Below are positions 34,908-46,659 of a DNA stretch of 64,000 bases, in pieces. The position numbers and the translations under genes were made by a program. The DNA is from Candolleomyces eurysporus (Eukaryota; Basidiomycota; Agaricomycetes; Agaricales; Psathyrellaceae): assembly GCA_027579435.1 (NCBI GenBank), contig JANBPK010000947.1, positions 1 through 64,000 of the forward strand, written 5' to 3'. Positions within the stretch are counted from its first letter, which is position 1. Every line of letters begins with the position of its first letter. Below the pieces are notes generated by a model. It was not told where the DNA came from, searched no databases, and saw only the letters and a program-made list of their open reading frames with translations.

Positions 34908-35267
34908 ATTGGAGCTCACACCCTCATCTTCTTTAATGGATCCTAACTTTGTTAACTTCGGAATCATGAATGTACTAGGAATACTTTATTAAAGGTACAT
35001 GTACGCATCGCTTTAAAACATGGTCAGAAAACGTAATACATAGCTTTTTACATAGCATTTCACCGTTCAGGAACATAGACGTCATCGGCATGACTGACGC
35101 CGAAACAAAGTCCCACGGTTTCTCCATCCCTGCTCTCCTCTCGTCGTCCACCCAACACCTACGACGTCCGACGTCATTGCTCTCAACGGCAACGCCATAT
35201 CAACCGGCCTTCAGGCAGATAGCGACACATTGATTATGCAGCACTGAACCATCGACTATACCCTAGA
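34908..35267. other. Intergenic region
   Basis: This 360-bp spacer lies between two plus-strand genes. It contains the 3' UTR of the surface-type protein and the promoter of the DHHC gene. No gene is seen. Confidence 0.5.
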
Positions 35268-37614
35268 ATGAGCCAAGAAATGAGCCAATACCCGCCAACC
35301 CGAAACCACAGGGGCCACCGACCATCGTTATCGAGCTCTTCGAACACCCAAACGCTGGTGAGCCCAGGAAATGTGCCCAACGATGGGCTCAGGGCACCAC
35401 CGGCCGCGTTTACATTCTCTGGAAGCGAAGGAAGAGAAGGACGGGCGAACCACAAGGCGAAGCGGTCGTCGTTTTCCGTGACGAGCACCGTCGCCGAGGG
35501 TGTCGAACAGGGCCCCATCGCGCTCTCCGCCTCCAAATCCGGCTCCTCGGCGTCGAAATTTGCTGAGAACTCCACCCNAAGCTGCGCACACACCGACCAC
35601 CCACGGCCCGTCCCATCATCGAACATCGCTGAAGAAGAAGAGGGCTCATGACGAGCATTCGTGCTGCGGGGTTGTTCAGGAATCGGCTATGCGGGCAAGG
35701 GAGGATCGGTATGAACGGCACGAAGCGGCGTCGAAGCCCCAGCCGTGGATTGTGCTCAAGATGGTGGTCTTTATAACGCTGGGCCTCATCGGGTATGCTG
35801 CGTACGTCTACGTTGCGCTGCTCGTCTTACCCATGATTCAGCGGCGGCGGGGTGCAGAGGCAAGTCGGGAAACTGGGATAGGGCTGCTGGTCGGGTTTGC
35901 CGTGCTGTGGTTGTGGACGCTGTGGGCATATGTCGTGGTAGGTGGACCGCAGTCCCTGATACGGACGCTGCTGATACTTTGTCTAGGTTGTGGTGACACC
36001 TCCTGGGTACGCTAAGGATTATGTTCAGAAGACGGGGAAACCCAAACTTCCTCAGAGCCCGGCTTTCTCTGCGCCACGGCACACCATTGGCGGTCCGTCG
36101 TATGAAGATATGCAAGCCATGCTTGTTACACCCCAGCCCCAAATTCCTGCTACCACCATCCCAAGACCTTCAGCTGTCGAGCGAACCACCAGCGTGATGA
36201 CTGTGAAGAGCATATCAATGCAGAGCGGGAGGAGCAAGAGCAATGGGACTACTTCCGGGATCAAGTTCGATTCTGGGGAGATGATGAATGGGAATCCATC
36301 GACGGAAGAGGCCAGAGAGGCGGAATCGAGTTATTCGGAGAATGAGCAGCCGAACGGGGAGAGTCGCGCGAGCCTAAGCTTGCGGGGCATTCTCAACGAG
36401 GATGTGGAAGCACAGGTGGCCAAACCGAGTGAAACTAGCGGAGGATGGGCCAAGTGGTTGTTTTGCTGCTGCTGGTGGATGGACTCTGGCGATGTCGCGA
36501 AACCACGGACGTACATTGCGAGGAGGCCACCGACGACGCCAGTCCTTGAACCGCTGCACAGGTATTGCGATAAAGATGGCTTCTTGAAGCCCTACAGGGC
36601 CCACCACTGTCGAAATTGCGGAACGTGTGTCTTGAAGTACGACCACCATTGTCCATGTACGTGTTTCCATGTCTTTGCGCGGATTGGTATTGGTACTGAT
36701 GTCGTTCAAGGGATCGGCCAATGTGTCGGAGCGCGGAACCACAAATTCTTCCTCAATTTCTGTCAAGCTGCGTTCTTCTGCACGGCGTATATCATTGGGA
36801 CGATGGTGCCCTACACCGTCAAGGGGTTCACGGAGCGGGGTGCCGACGTGAATCCGCAGCAGCTTGTCATCGTCGCGCTGTAAGTCGCGTTTCAAGGTGA
36901 AAGAGAGACGCGTATCCTGACTGCCTTCCGTTTCCAGGTCAGCGCTGTTCGCGCTCTTCACGTTCAGCTTGACGGTGACGCATATTTATATGATCATGCT
37001 GGGGCAGACGACGGTGGAGAACATGCAGATTCAGACGATGAAGCGCAGAGAGGATGGGCAACTAGGAAAGGCGTTCAAGTGGTGGGAGTTTCGGTGAGTC
37101 GAGTCTACATATGAGCCGTTGCCCTCTCCTTCATGTGCATTATTCCGTACCGAGGCTCGGTCGGTCGATTGGTCGTCCGCGCATGCGTGCCTCAGCGCGG
37201 CGCCTCTTTCCTTTCTCACTTTCCCATCGGGCATCCTCACTTCGGCTAGATTGAAACACATGGGTGATTTGCTGACCACGGTGCCTTTTGCTTCTTCTCA
37301 CAGGGGCAAGCGACAAATGTTGAAGGAGTGGAATCGGGAGTGGGGGTCGTTGGACAAGGAGGGTAATATTTGGTGGATTGGAGGTAGGCGCAGAGAGTGG
37401 GAGGCTGTGATGGGCAAGAACATGTTGGGCTGGATATGTGGGTGTCCCTTTCGAGCTTTGACTTTACCATTCAAGACACTTTTCTAATAATTATTTTGCA
37501 GTACCCATCGGCAAGAGCCCTAATGACGGACTAGACTATCCCGTAAATCCCAGGTTCGAACCTTCGAGTGGACGATGGAGGCGGAGAGACGAATGGCCGG
37601 AAGAGTTGAGGTGA
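35268..37614 (+). CDS. DHHC-type palmitoyltransferase
   Basis: From ATG 35268 a Ser-rich cytosolic N-terminus leads into the membrane part. The N at 35578 is surplus: dropping it makes the frame continuous into KKKRAHDEHSC. Two membrane helices follow (VVFITLGLIGYAAYVYVAL and GLLVGFAVLWLWTLWAYVV), then a long Ser/Glu-rich loop. The cysteine-rich domain is [23 protein letters not shown] with IGQCVGARNHKFFLNF; the intron (donor near 36659) splits the Pro-Trp after DHHC. Two more helices follow (FCTAYIIGTMVPY and ALFALFTFSLTVTHIYMI), the TTxE motif is LGQTTVENM, and the tail DGLDYPVNPRFEPS with WRRRDEWPEELR ends at TGA 37614. It transfers palmitate to cysteines of membrane proteins. The arrangement looks like the Pfa3 group but that is not certain. 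Confidence 0.93.
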
Positions 37615-38682
37615 TCATAAGTTCACCTATGTACGCATAGTTTTTTTNGCTTTCTTTTCTTCTTCTTTTGCAGTTTCGTTCGCTTTGCATGGACTTTCCT
37701 CTTGCTTTCGTTAGGGTCATCAGACATTTTCATGTCACGGTTATGTTTTCCCTCTCTCTCCTGATGTATTTTCACGATCCATTTATTTATGATTTGCATT
37801 CCTGGGCCTCGATATGACTGTAGACACTTGCTGCTATGTAATTTACTCTACGTTCTATCCGTAAAGCGATAGTATACACGCACTTGGTGGCTTCGTACGA
37901 TCTGGATGCTCCTGCCTGACTGGCTCTTGGCTGACGGATTGGCGGACGGAGGCAGTAACCTGGCAACCGGCGTATGATCAGAGAGCGAGAACTTTCCGAG
38001 AAAAGTCAAAGCATTCTCAAGGCTTCTCACTGGTACCTCTGTGACCATGTGCTAATACTTTAAAGCTTAAATGTCGATGATAATCGCGATAATCATTGGG
38101 ACTTGGGAGGAAGATAGAGCGACAGGTAGACAGTGGACAAGGGTAGGTGGTGGATTATACACTGATTTGATTTTTACGGTCTTGGCTCTGTCAAACCCTC
38201 AGCTCTCGAGGCGTCCATGCTTGCCTTGGCTTGACAATAGGTATAGCGGCGCACTCGAAGACATAGGCGAAATCGGGAGATATCGTTTGTGACTGATCTT
38301 CCATCAGCTGGTCGACATCAGAAGGTGGGGAAAGGGAGAGTCGAATAAAGTTTGAATGGACACTGAATTCGAGCTCGAGGGTAATATGGACTCGGTCGGG
38401 TAGCCGAATTACATCTAGGTCTTCGTTCTCTCCAGTGATCAAAAGCTCCCTCCTTCGACTTCTTCAACAACTTGCCCTTTAACAAGCATTTTCATACTTC
38501 TTGACCTCGGGGCGCTTCTCAACCTCCTTCACCACACTGATAGGCCAACTTTCCCGGAGGATGTTGAAATACGACTATCAGATAACGATAAGTCGAGCAA
38601 ATGAGGATGAAGCGCTTAAGCCTCGTACGATATATCTACATAATTCACAGTGTTCTGTACCATTGAACATGATAAACGGGAG
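37615..38682. other. Convergent intergenic region
   Basis: About 1.07 kb lies between the stops of the DHHC gene (+) and the second NACHT gene (-). It has one N at 37648 in a T-run. Apart from likely 3' UTRs nothing can be supported. Confidence 0.45.
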
Positions 38683-41087
38683 CTATTCACTGAAATCCGA
38701 ATCCAGATTTTCGATGTCTTGTTCATCTTTATACTGCTTGTGATCATTCTCCCACTTGTCGACAAACACGCTTATAACCGCAGTAGCCTCAGACTTTCGG
38801 GCCTAAGAATACAACAAACTGATGTCAGAAGCCGCCTCAACGCAAGGAAGAATGACTCACTTTCAGGCGATCAGTCAAATAATGCAGAGCTGTTATCCAA
38901 CGGTCAAACCGGTCGCGTGAATATCTAACACTACGGAACAGTAGAGGCAACAAGTTGTTGATTTTCTGCCATCCGCCGTTCTGGGTGAAGCCAACAACTT
39001 CATCATCATCAATACCATCAATGTCGCTCAAGAAACTCGGGAGGTAGTAAACAGCTTCCTCCAGAGAATGCCTATAAAGTTTCGGGAGAGGGAGCTCCTC
39101 CCACTCGACCGGTACTTAAACAAAGGGTTATGAATCCTGCCGGTAACCAGCCAGGAATTACGCACGAGAGTCAAAGTCTAATGGGCATTCAATGAGGTGT
39201 TGCATGAAGCAGCTTGCGAGGTGATCGTAAACCCGATCTTGCGGTACAAACAAGTCTTTTGCACGACTTGGTTCTTGCAAGAAGTCGGAGAAGGATTTGT
39301 GGTACAGACGTAGAGACACAACACCATGGCCATCTGTTTGGAGAGCCACAAGGGAACGGAGGTCCGAGATTAGAGTTTCTTCGGCCCTGGCTTCCAGGCA
39401 TAGCAGCGTCGAGAGAAGATCTGCTGCAGGGTGTTCCTGGATGGCATAACGATGAAACCCAGTAACACCCATATGGTGCGCCTTGAACAACAAAAGAAAG
39501 TCGCGTCCGTGATGGCTATCGACAGCTTCGTACGCATTCTTTGCAACCAACAAAATGTTGGTATAAAGCCTGTCGAGCGCCTCAAATGGTCGTGTAGCTT
39601 GCCTTTCGTGTGGCGTCCAGGTGAGGACAATCTTCAGCCTCTCCGCGGGTGAAGCTCGACGCTCCGATATGTACTTGTAGGCTGTGGCGACGTAGATGAA
39701 CTGCCCAGATGCAGCCCCGACCAAGGTCTCGATGTCGCCCTCACTGAACCATTGGGGATTGCCGATGCGTAGGCCGATGTCTTCGAATCTCCTCCACAGG
39801 TATCGATACATATCTGCAGAAGCGTCGTACTTGTCACTGAGCTGAATGTGGTACGCCACTTCGCGTAGAAGCCCACGAGGTGCGAGCGCGGTGTGGATAG
39901 CCCATTCCGGCCTGCTGGCGATGAAGATGCGGAACGGGAGGTCGTTGTCGAGGATGCAGTGTTTAATGGCAGCCAATAACTCTTCTTGTTGATCTTCCCC
40001 ACGCCGTCGATCTTCAACGTTGACGGGGGTAATGGCTGAGGTGTTTGGCAACCCATTGCACTCGTCGAGGCCGTCAATGAGAATGGCGTACGGAAAGGTG
40101 CTGGTTCCGATTTGCTGACTCCCCCGGACACTCTCGAAGGGACGAACGATGAGGATATCCATCTGGGATTGTAATGACTGGGAGAAGATGTAGGGATCGT
40201 GCTTCACAGCAGCGGCGACAAAGCTTCGGAAGATGTCGTGTTTTAATCCCATCTGGTAGGCAATGGTCGGGACAATGAACGAAATGTTGTTTCGAGTGGG
40301 GTCTGTTGAAGAGAGGAAGAACGCTGCGGAAAGGATACCTGACTTGGTGCAACGTTCGGCTACAGTTTGCTGCAGCGCTGACTTCCCCGAACCCGCGGCC
40401 CCCGTCATGCACAGTAAGCGCTGGGGAGCGTCGGGATCTCGAATCCGTTCCATGATCTCGTCGATGACCTCGACGCGAGTGTCTTCATCGCATTTCGGAG
40501 CGTCATATCGCGCCTTTGAGTTGTGAAGAGCATTAGGCGCGATGTTCTCCAACAGTAGCGCCCAGCCTGGAAGATATAGAACGTGGCATCGAACAATATT
40601 TTAGTTATATCCATCTTCTTGGTCGAACCGACATACCGTCTATCGACCTATCACCCGCATCACCACTTGTGTTTACTTCGTAGTAGTGTATATCTCTCAT
40701 TCGAAAGCCGCTGGCGCCGGCGAGGAATGTCGTTGGGCTGCGGTGAACTCTTGGCACTGCGGGATCGTCGTCTGGCGGTAGCATTGGGTTTAGCTGGTGT
40801 GGGGGTTGTAGGAGGTCCCGATTGCCGGGCCTCGAGAGTGCAGCACATTGCGCCGACTCGACTACGTTGCTTTTCCTCCTAGATTGACGGATCGAGGGCT
40901 GAGATCCATGGCTTTGAGGAGTCGAGTCATGTACGGGAAGCGACAAATCGGGGACTGAGTGTGTTGAAGCTGCACCTGCGATCCTACGTGAGTCTCGATG
41001 ACGATCAACAGTAGGTCTACCATCGCCATCGCCAAAAAGAGAAGGGAAGCGAGACCAGAAGTGTTCCTTCTCGGACTTTGGGGGCAT
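38683..41087 (-). CDS. NACHT-domain STAND NTPase (second copy type)
   Basis: Four exons (41087-40637, 40566-39166, 39114-38861, 38802-38683) give a continuous 741-residue frame. The first exon encodes a Ser/Pro/Arg-rich region ending in FLAGASGFRMRDIHYYEVN, the aromatic/glycine motif that precedes NACHT in many mushroom STAND proteins. It then reads LLLENIAPNALHNSKARYD, Walker A TGAAGSGKSALQQTVAERC, Walker B YAILIDGLDECN, FRIFIASRPEWAIHTAL and LRLYHKSFSDFLQEPSRA. The C-terminal exons (WEELPLPKLYRHSLEEAVYY; an acidic end) contain no WD40 or ankyrin repeats. It differs from the NACHT protein at 10.6-12.5 kb in the N-terminal and Walker regions, so the two are not recent duplicates. Role in nonself recognition is inferred. 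Confidence 0.93.
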
Positions 41088-41996
41088 CGTGCAGAGGATG
41101 GAGTGGTGATGAAGTTTGATGGCAAACAGGCCCGGTATTCCAGGGCTTCACGCTGTGGTAAGGATGTGCTAAGGTTGCTCCCGCTCAAGGGGAAGGAAAA
41201 GGAGAAGAGAAATAATAGCTACTAAGGAACAATGTGCTTAGTAGCTGCGCCCCAGCGCGGTGATCCTGAGGAGATCTGTCGTGAGTCGGTCCCGGTGGCC
41301 GCGGGTACTGTACATACCGGGCCCGTCTTGTTGGTAGAGGAATCCTACACAACCACGTTCCAGGTAGAGAGACAAGCTAGATCGTATTTCTCCGCCGATG
41401 AAAAAATCTAATCTGCCCCTAGTATAACCTTGAGTCGTCGAATTATGAATCTGGTCAAGTTTCTACCGAAGAGGCTAGTTCCAGGGGCCGCTCTGCCGCT
41501 CCCGAGTCCCGACAGATAATAATTCATACCCGGGAGCCCGCAGAAGGGCACAGACGGAACAATAAACCTCGGTGAGGATGGTCCAGGATGGTAGGTACTT
41601 TGCCTATAGAGTCCGGTGAACTCTGACATAATTTACCGGAACATCATTGGATGGTATATTGATGACCAGCGGTTAACCTGGTAGTTTAGACGCTTTGTCC
41701 ATTGAACACCGAAGGACAATAATTCGTTCATCGATTCGGCTCAATGTGACATTGCTGAGCATTTAAATTCAATTTAACGTGGATAATATCTACCTGTCGT
41801 CCATAATGGGGCTTCATACAGTCAAAGGCTCGAAGATAATGAGGGGACGTTTACAAGCTGCCTATTATCTCGAAGATCCCTTCTCTGGCCACGAATATTT
41901 TCTCGCAATTGTGATCCACAATCGATGAGACTTGCCGCTTTGGTGCAATTGTTCCAGACAGGGGCATCGGTGTGGCCAAGGAGAACGACACCAGGG
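41088..41996. other. Intergenic region between NACHT and pheromone-like genes
   Basis: This 0.9-kb interval contains the divergent promoters of the NACHT gene (-) and the pheromone-like gene (+). No coding exon is visible. No copy of the Ustilago-type pheromone response element is seen. Confidence 0.45.
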
Positions 41997-42003
41997 TATA
42001 AAA
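41997..42003 (+). promoter_or_regulatory. TATA box of the pheromone-like gene
   Basis: TATAAAA lies 70-76 bp upstream of the ATG at 42073, in the context GGGTATAAAAGGC. The spacing fits a short 5' UTR (about 40 nt). It is the best TATA element in the window, which suits a strongly expressed small gene. Confidence 0.7.
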
Positions 42004-42072
42004 GGCAGCACGATCTCAGCGAGAGTTCCCCAGTTCGAAAACCCCCTTTGAGCTAACACCACCTACACACAA

Positions 42073-42306
42073 ATGGATTCCTTCACCACCATCAAGCCCA
42101 CTCAACTCCCCACCGACGCTGAGGGCAGCGGCCCCTCCGGCTCTGGAGGCTACTGCGTCATCTTCGCCAAGGACGTCCCCGCCGACAAGGAGGGTGACGG
42201 CAGCTCCGGATCTGGCGGCTACTGCGTCGTCTTCAACAAGGACATCCCCGCCGACTTTGAAGGCGATGGTAGCTCTGGCAGCGGTGGATACTGCACCATT
42301 GCCTAA
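42073..42306 (+). CDS. CaaX pheromone-like precursor with three tandem peptide repeats
   Basis: An intronless 77-codon frame follows a TATA box by 70 bp. The start MDSFTTI matches the usual opening of basidiomycete mating-pheromone precursors, and the C-terminus Cys-Thr-Ile-Ala is a farnesylation CaaX box. The body is three repeats with Cys at residues 28, 51 and 74, exactly 23 apart. Each has an acidic PxD-x-EG head, a Gly/Ser spacer (SGSGG) and Tyr-Cys. The internal copies read YCVIF-AK and YCVVF-NK, so each holds a CaaX-like tetrapeptide followed by a residue and Lys. This recalls the rhodotorucine A precursors, where Lys-containing spacers separate repeated CaaX peptides. Codons end mostly in C or G, suggesting high expression. 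No STE3 receptor lies in the window. A role in signalling is inferred. Confidence 0.85.
   Translation: MDSFTTIKPTQLPTDAEGSGPSGSGGYCVIFAKDVPADKEGDGSSGSGGYCVVFNKDIPADFEGDGSSGSGGYCTIA
42109..42303 (+). repeat. 69-bp in-frame tandem repeat in the pheromone-like gene
   Basis: Unit 1 is 42109-42177, unit 2 is 42178-42246 and unit 3 (57 bp, cut by the stop) is 42247-42303. Each begins with a Pro codon. Units 2 and 3 are closer to each other (PAD, EGDGSSGSGGYC) than to unit 1. Third codon positions differ more than the amino acids do, which points to purifying selection on the peptide rather than a very recent expansion. Confidence 0.9.
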
Positions 42307-43886
42307 ATGGCTACCTTGATCCCCTCCACGCGGCTTGCAAACCTGTGAGTTCTTTTTTCCGCTAGCTCTGGTAGTACACGGCCGCTAACCCGCTTAATTT
42401 GCTGTATAGGCCGCTATCATCAAGTTTTGTCACCATTGGGAGACCAATAAATTATACCTTCGATCTTCTTTTTCTCCGGCCCCTTTGTGCTCGAACACCC
42501 ATCACACATTTCTAACGGATAGTAACGGATCGTAGACTTCCAATTTATGTATCCTTTGCCTTCGTCGCAAATAGTGTTGTATAATATATTGTAACAGTTA
42601 TGACGTCGCCCTGCCACTTGTTTTTAACCAATCCGCCGCCACCTTTCTGGTCAGAGAAGCATTACTTGTTTGTATTCAAGTTCGCCGGTGAATCACTGGG
42701 AACCTATCCCTCGGCATCAGGAGACCAACAAAACGCTTTCGTCCTTTTGCTCTTTTCCCGGCCATTCCCCCGCCAAATTTGGCCTGGAACTGACGTTGAC
42801 TTATCAGCTTTTTACTTCTAGCCTCTTTCTAGCTTTTTTTTTAGCTTGACAGCGTGTATAAAAGTCTGGAAGCGAGATGTAGGTTTACTGATGGCCTCAG
42901 ACGGTTCCCCATTGTTAATGGAGACTACTCACTCCCACGAAGGCTTGCAGGTCAATGTTTAACTATCTTTGGGGAGCTCCAGCTATATGAAGGGACATGA
43001 AAGCCACACAAAAGGAAGGGCCTCCACTTTCCGACCAGCCTCTTCGAAGGTTTTCGAAAACCAAATACACCATCGCCTTGGACGATCCTATTGGGCATTA
43101 CACTAACTTTGTAGAGCGCTGGTAGGACCTTACTCTACTACCGGGCGCCATACAAGGTCGAAAATTTAGAAAGTTTTGAGATTTGCCAAGGAAAACGCAG
43201 CATCAGAATTTGCGAATCGTGTTTTGACAAGTCGACACGCTCAAGTTACTGCATCGACCTCTTCCACATCCATTGCAGTTTGATGTTGGTACCATCATCC
43301 TTGAGGACGTGTCGACGAGCTCGTGATGCTGAATATTCGAATGCAGTGTTTTGGATTTAAAATCTTCACATATCTTTGATTCCACCGGTGCTATTAGTAT
43401 TTGGCCAGACAGCATCCCAAACGAGCGTCAGCTGGAAGCAACGCAGAAGGAGGGCGCCGACTACCAACACCAGCTGGCTCTAAGACCATCAGGCCCGAGC
43501 TCCTACCTAACACGAAATTGGACGGACTAAGTACACTCACCGAAAAACGGCCACGGCCGAGGACTCAGACAAATTTCTGAATATTGAGCGGATCTTTCAC
43601 TATGCTGTGCTCGAAAAGGCGACCTTTTGACCGAGTTGAGCCCATTCGATGAGCCTCAATTGCTGGAGGAGCATTCGTTGACTCCGGTTTCGGAATCTGT
43701 GCTCAATCATCAATATCTTTGATGTGTATCAAAACATTTGATGGATACTGCGGCTGTGCGTCTTGGGCCGTAACCAGTGATCCCATGGCATGAGCGGGTT
43801 CAACGGGGTAGTAAGCAGATACAGAAAGTGGATGGTTACTTCTTGGTGATTTCAATCCTCTCATTCCTTCCACCATCTCGGGCAAC
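42307..43886. other. 3' UTR of the pheromone-like gene and kexin promoter region
   Basis: A probable 3' UTR intron lies at 42345-42409 (GTGAGT donor, CTAAC branch site near 42385, TATAG acceptor), 38 nt after the stop. The rest, to the kexin start at 43887, has no supported coding exon. The short frames have no repeat or CaaX similarity to the precursor, so I see no second copy. Confidence 0.55.
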
Positions 43887-46659
43887 ATGCGTTTCCTGTG
43901 GAAACTTGCTCTGGCAGCCAACGTTGTCGCTGTCTTTGCCCATCCTCGACAACCAGTCAAACGGGAATACGATACACACAACTACTATGTCGTTGAGCAC
44001 GACGTGTCAACGGGCGCTTCGATTGCTGATGTGGCAAGACAGCTTGGTGTGGAGGTGGTAGAGCAGCTGGGCGAGTTGCGCGATTTCTGGGTGGTCAGGT
44101 CGCCGAAAGAAGATCTCGAAGCCCGTGGGGAGAGCTTCGACCCCGTCCTGGACGCCTATAACAGCCTACGGGACGATGTCACTGGAGATGGACTTTCTGC
44201 GCGGTCAGAAGAAGAACTCGAATTTTCGAAGCGCGTTTACTACTCGATATCTCACCTTGAACGCCAAACGCTGGAACACAGGGAGAAGCGCGCACCTCCT
44301 CCAATCAAGCCACCACCGAAATCCGCAGTGGTCAAGCTGAAGTATAACATCGAAGACCCTTACTTTCCTATGCAATGGCATCTTGCCAACGATGACTTCC
44401 CGGAACATATGATGAATGTGTCTGGACTTTGGGAGGAGGGCCTGACAGGCAAGGGTGTGTTAACGGGTCTCATCGACGACGGACTCGATTACACGAGTGA
44501 AGATCTGGCAGCCAACTTTGTATGTCCCCTATTCCTCTCAACTTCTACATACGTTTACTTATTCGTTGCAGGACGCAAAGAATTCATACGATTTCAATGA
44601 CCATCACCCTCTCCCCAACCCTCACGGGGACCGCGATCATCACGGCACTCGTTGCGCTGGCCAGATCGCCGCTGTGAAAAATCAGGCTTGCGGAATAGGC
44701 ATCGCATACGAGTCCAAGGTATCTGGCATCCGCATCCTCGGAGGTCGCATTACGACTGGAGATGAAGCCATCGCTCTCAACTACGGTTTCCACGACGTTT
44801 CACTGTACAGCTGCAGCTGGGGACCTCGAGACGATGGCAGCAAGATGCAAGGACCATCATATATCATCAGGAAGGCTGTCCTAAACGGGATCAACGAAGG
44901 GAGAGGAGGGAAAGGCTCGGTGTTCGTCTTTGCGAGCGGGAATGGAGGGCATAAAGGCGACCAGTGCAACTTCGACGGATACACCAACAGTATCTATTCG
45001 GTCACTGTCGGGGCGGTGGATTACAAGGGAATGCATCCGAGATACTCGGAGGCTTGCGCCGCAAACATGATAGTTGCGTACAGCTCGGGGAGCGGGAATC
45101 ACATCGTGACGACCGACGTGGGCAAAAATAAATGCGCGACGAGGCACGGTGGGACATCCGCAGCTGCACCCAACGTTGTTGGGGTGTTCGCTTTGGCGCT
45201 CCAGGCTAGGCCTGACCTCACTTGGAGAGATATGCAGTACCTCTGCGTGGAAACGGGAAGGCGCATCAATCCCCGGGACCCCGATTGGGAGAAGATCGCG
45301 AACGGGAAATGGTACTCGTACAAGTATGGGTTCGGCGCACTCGATGGGTGGGCTTACGTCCAGGCCGCTAAAACCTGGAAACTCGTCAAACCTCAAGCGT
45401 GGCTCGAGACACCCACCTTGCAACTTGGAAACGGAACGATGGACGAGCACAAGGAGTACGACGGAGGTGTTTTCATTGAAGAAGGTGGCATCCAGAGCAA
45501 GATCGTCATTACCAAGGAGATGATGGAGGCGAACAACTTGGAGACTCTGGAACATGTGAACGTGAGGGTGTGGATAGATCATACGAGGAGGGGAGACGTC
45601 GAGGTTGAGCTGAGGAGTCCGAATGGGGTCAGGAGTGTGTTGGCGAAACCGAGGGAGAACGACAACGCAGTGACCGGTTTCCCCGGCTGGGTGTTCATGT
45701 CCGTGAAACACTGGTAAGCAGCTTCCTATTCCCGCTCTCAACCTCCTTTGCTAAACGTGCGTAGGGGTGAAAATCCCGTAGGTGAATGGACTATCGTTGT
45801 GTCAGATCAAGAGAGCGACGACGCGGAAGGATACTTCCTCGGCTGGAACATGATTCTATGGGGAACCACTATCGATCCATCCAAAGCCAAGAAATATGCT
45901 ATCGACAAGCACGACGACTTGCTCCCTCCCCGTAATGGATCCTTCACCATCACACCTCCAAGGCCTACCGTACCAAATGAAGGCAGTGAAGACAAGCCCG
46001 ACGCACATACCACATATGTTCTACACCCCAAGCCCACGGCCAACCTTCCTCATGATAGTACTCCCATCAATGGAACCAGCAAGGATGGCTGGCTCTCGGA
46101 CTTGAGCGGTGCAAAGCAGAACTGGCTCCTCGGCATTGTAGGAGTCATCATCCTGCTCAACCTGTTCGCCGCGATATACTATTGCAGGAGACATTTCGGG
46201 CTTTGGGGAGACGATGATTCGAAAGCGTACAACGCGTTACCCGGTGGAGAGAACGTTCCTTTGGCAAGTATGAACAGGGNCGACGGGCAAACCACGGCAG
46301 GTGGGAGGAGGTTATATGATGTAGTGGAAGAGGATGAAGGGGAGCAAACAACTGCTTTGGCCGGGAGAGCGACTGCAGGCGGTGGTGTGCCGAAAACGGG
46401 CTCTGGGCCGCAGCATCCCGGAGGAAGGAGTACGGGTGGAATTGGGTTCCACAGTGGGTTCTTGGATGATGATGACCCCTTGACTGCTGCTGCTTCGGCG
46501 ATGCCCAGATATCGAGATGATGTGGACGAAGCGAAGCCTCCTGTCAATTTGAAGCAGAAGGAAAAGGCTGAAGAGGCTGTTTCGAGTGGTAGTGGTAGTA
46601 CGGAAGAAAGTAGCTCTGAGGAGGATGGGGTTCTCTGGGAAGATGCTCGGGCGAAGTAG
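43887..46659 (+). CDS. KEX2: Kexin (KEX2-type dibasic proprotein convertase)
   Basis: Three exons (43887-44519, 44572-45713, 45765-46659) encode 889 residues. A signal peptide (MRFLWKLALAANVVAVFAHP) precedes a prodomain ending at Lys-Arg 134-135, the probable self-cleavage site. The subtilisin domain has the Asp in LIDDGLDY (197/198), the His in HHGTRCAG (235), the oxyanion Asn in SGNGG (335) and the Ser in GGTSAAAP (407). The P-domain follows (VWIDHTRRGDVEVELRSPNG to GYFLGWNMILWG). One membrane helix (LGIVGVIILLNLFAAIYY) leads to an acidic cytosolic tail with Tyr-containing sorting-type motifs. It acts in the late Golgi, cutting after Lys-Arg/Arg-Arg in secreted proproteins. It lies 1.6 kb from a pheromone-like precursor, but that precursor has no dibasic site. 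Confidence 0.96.

Noticed and set aside
44881..45741. 286-codon minus-strand frame opposite kexin
   Set aside because: Antisense shadow of the subtilisin and P-domain exon; kexin is certain on the plus strand.
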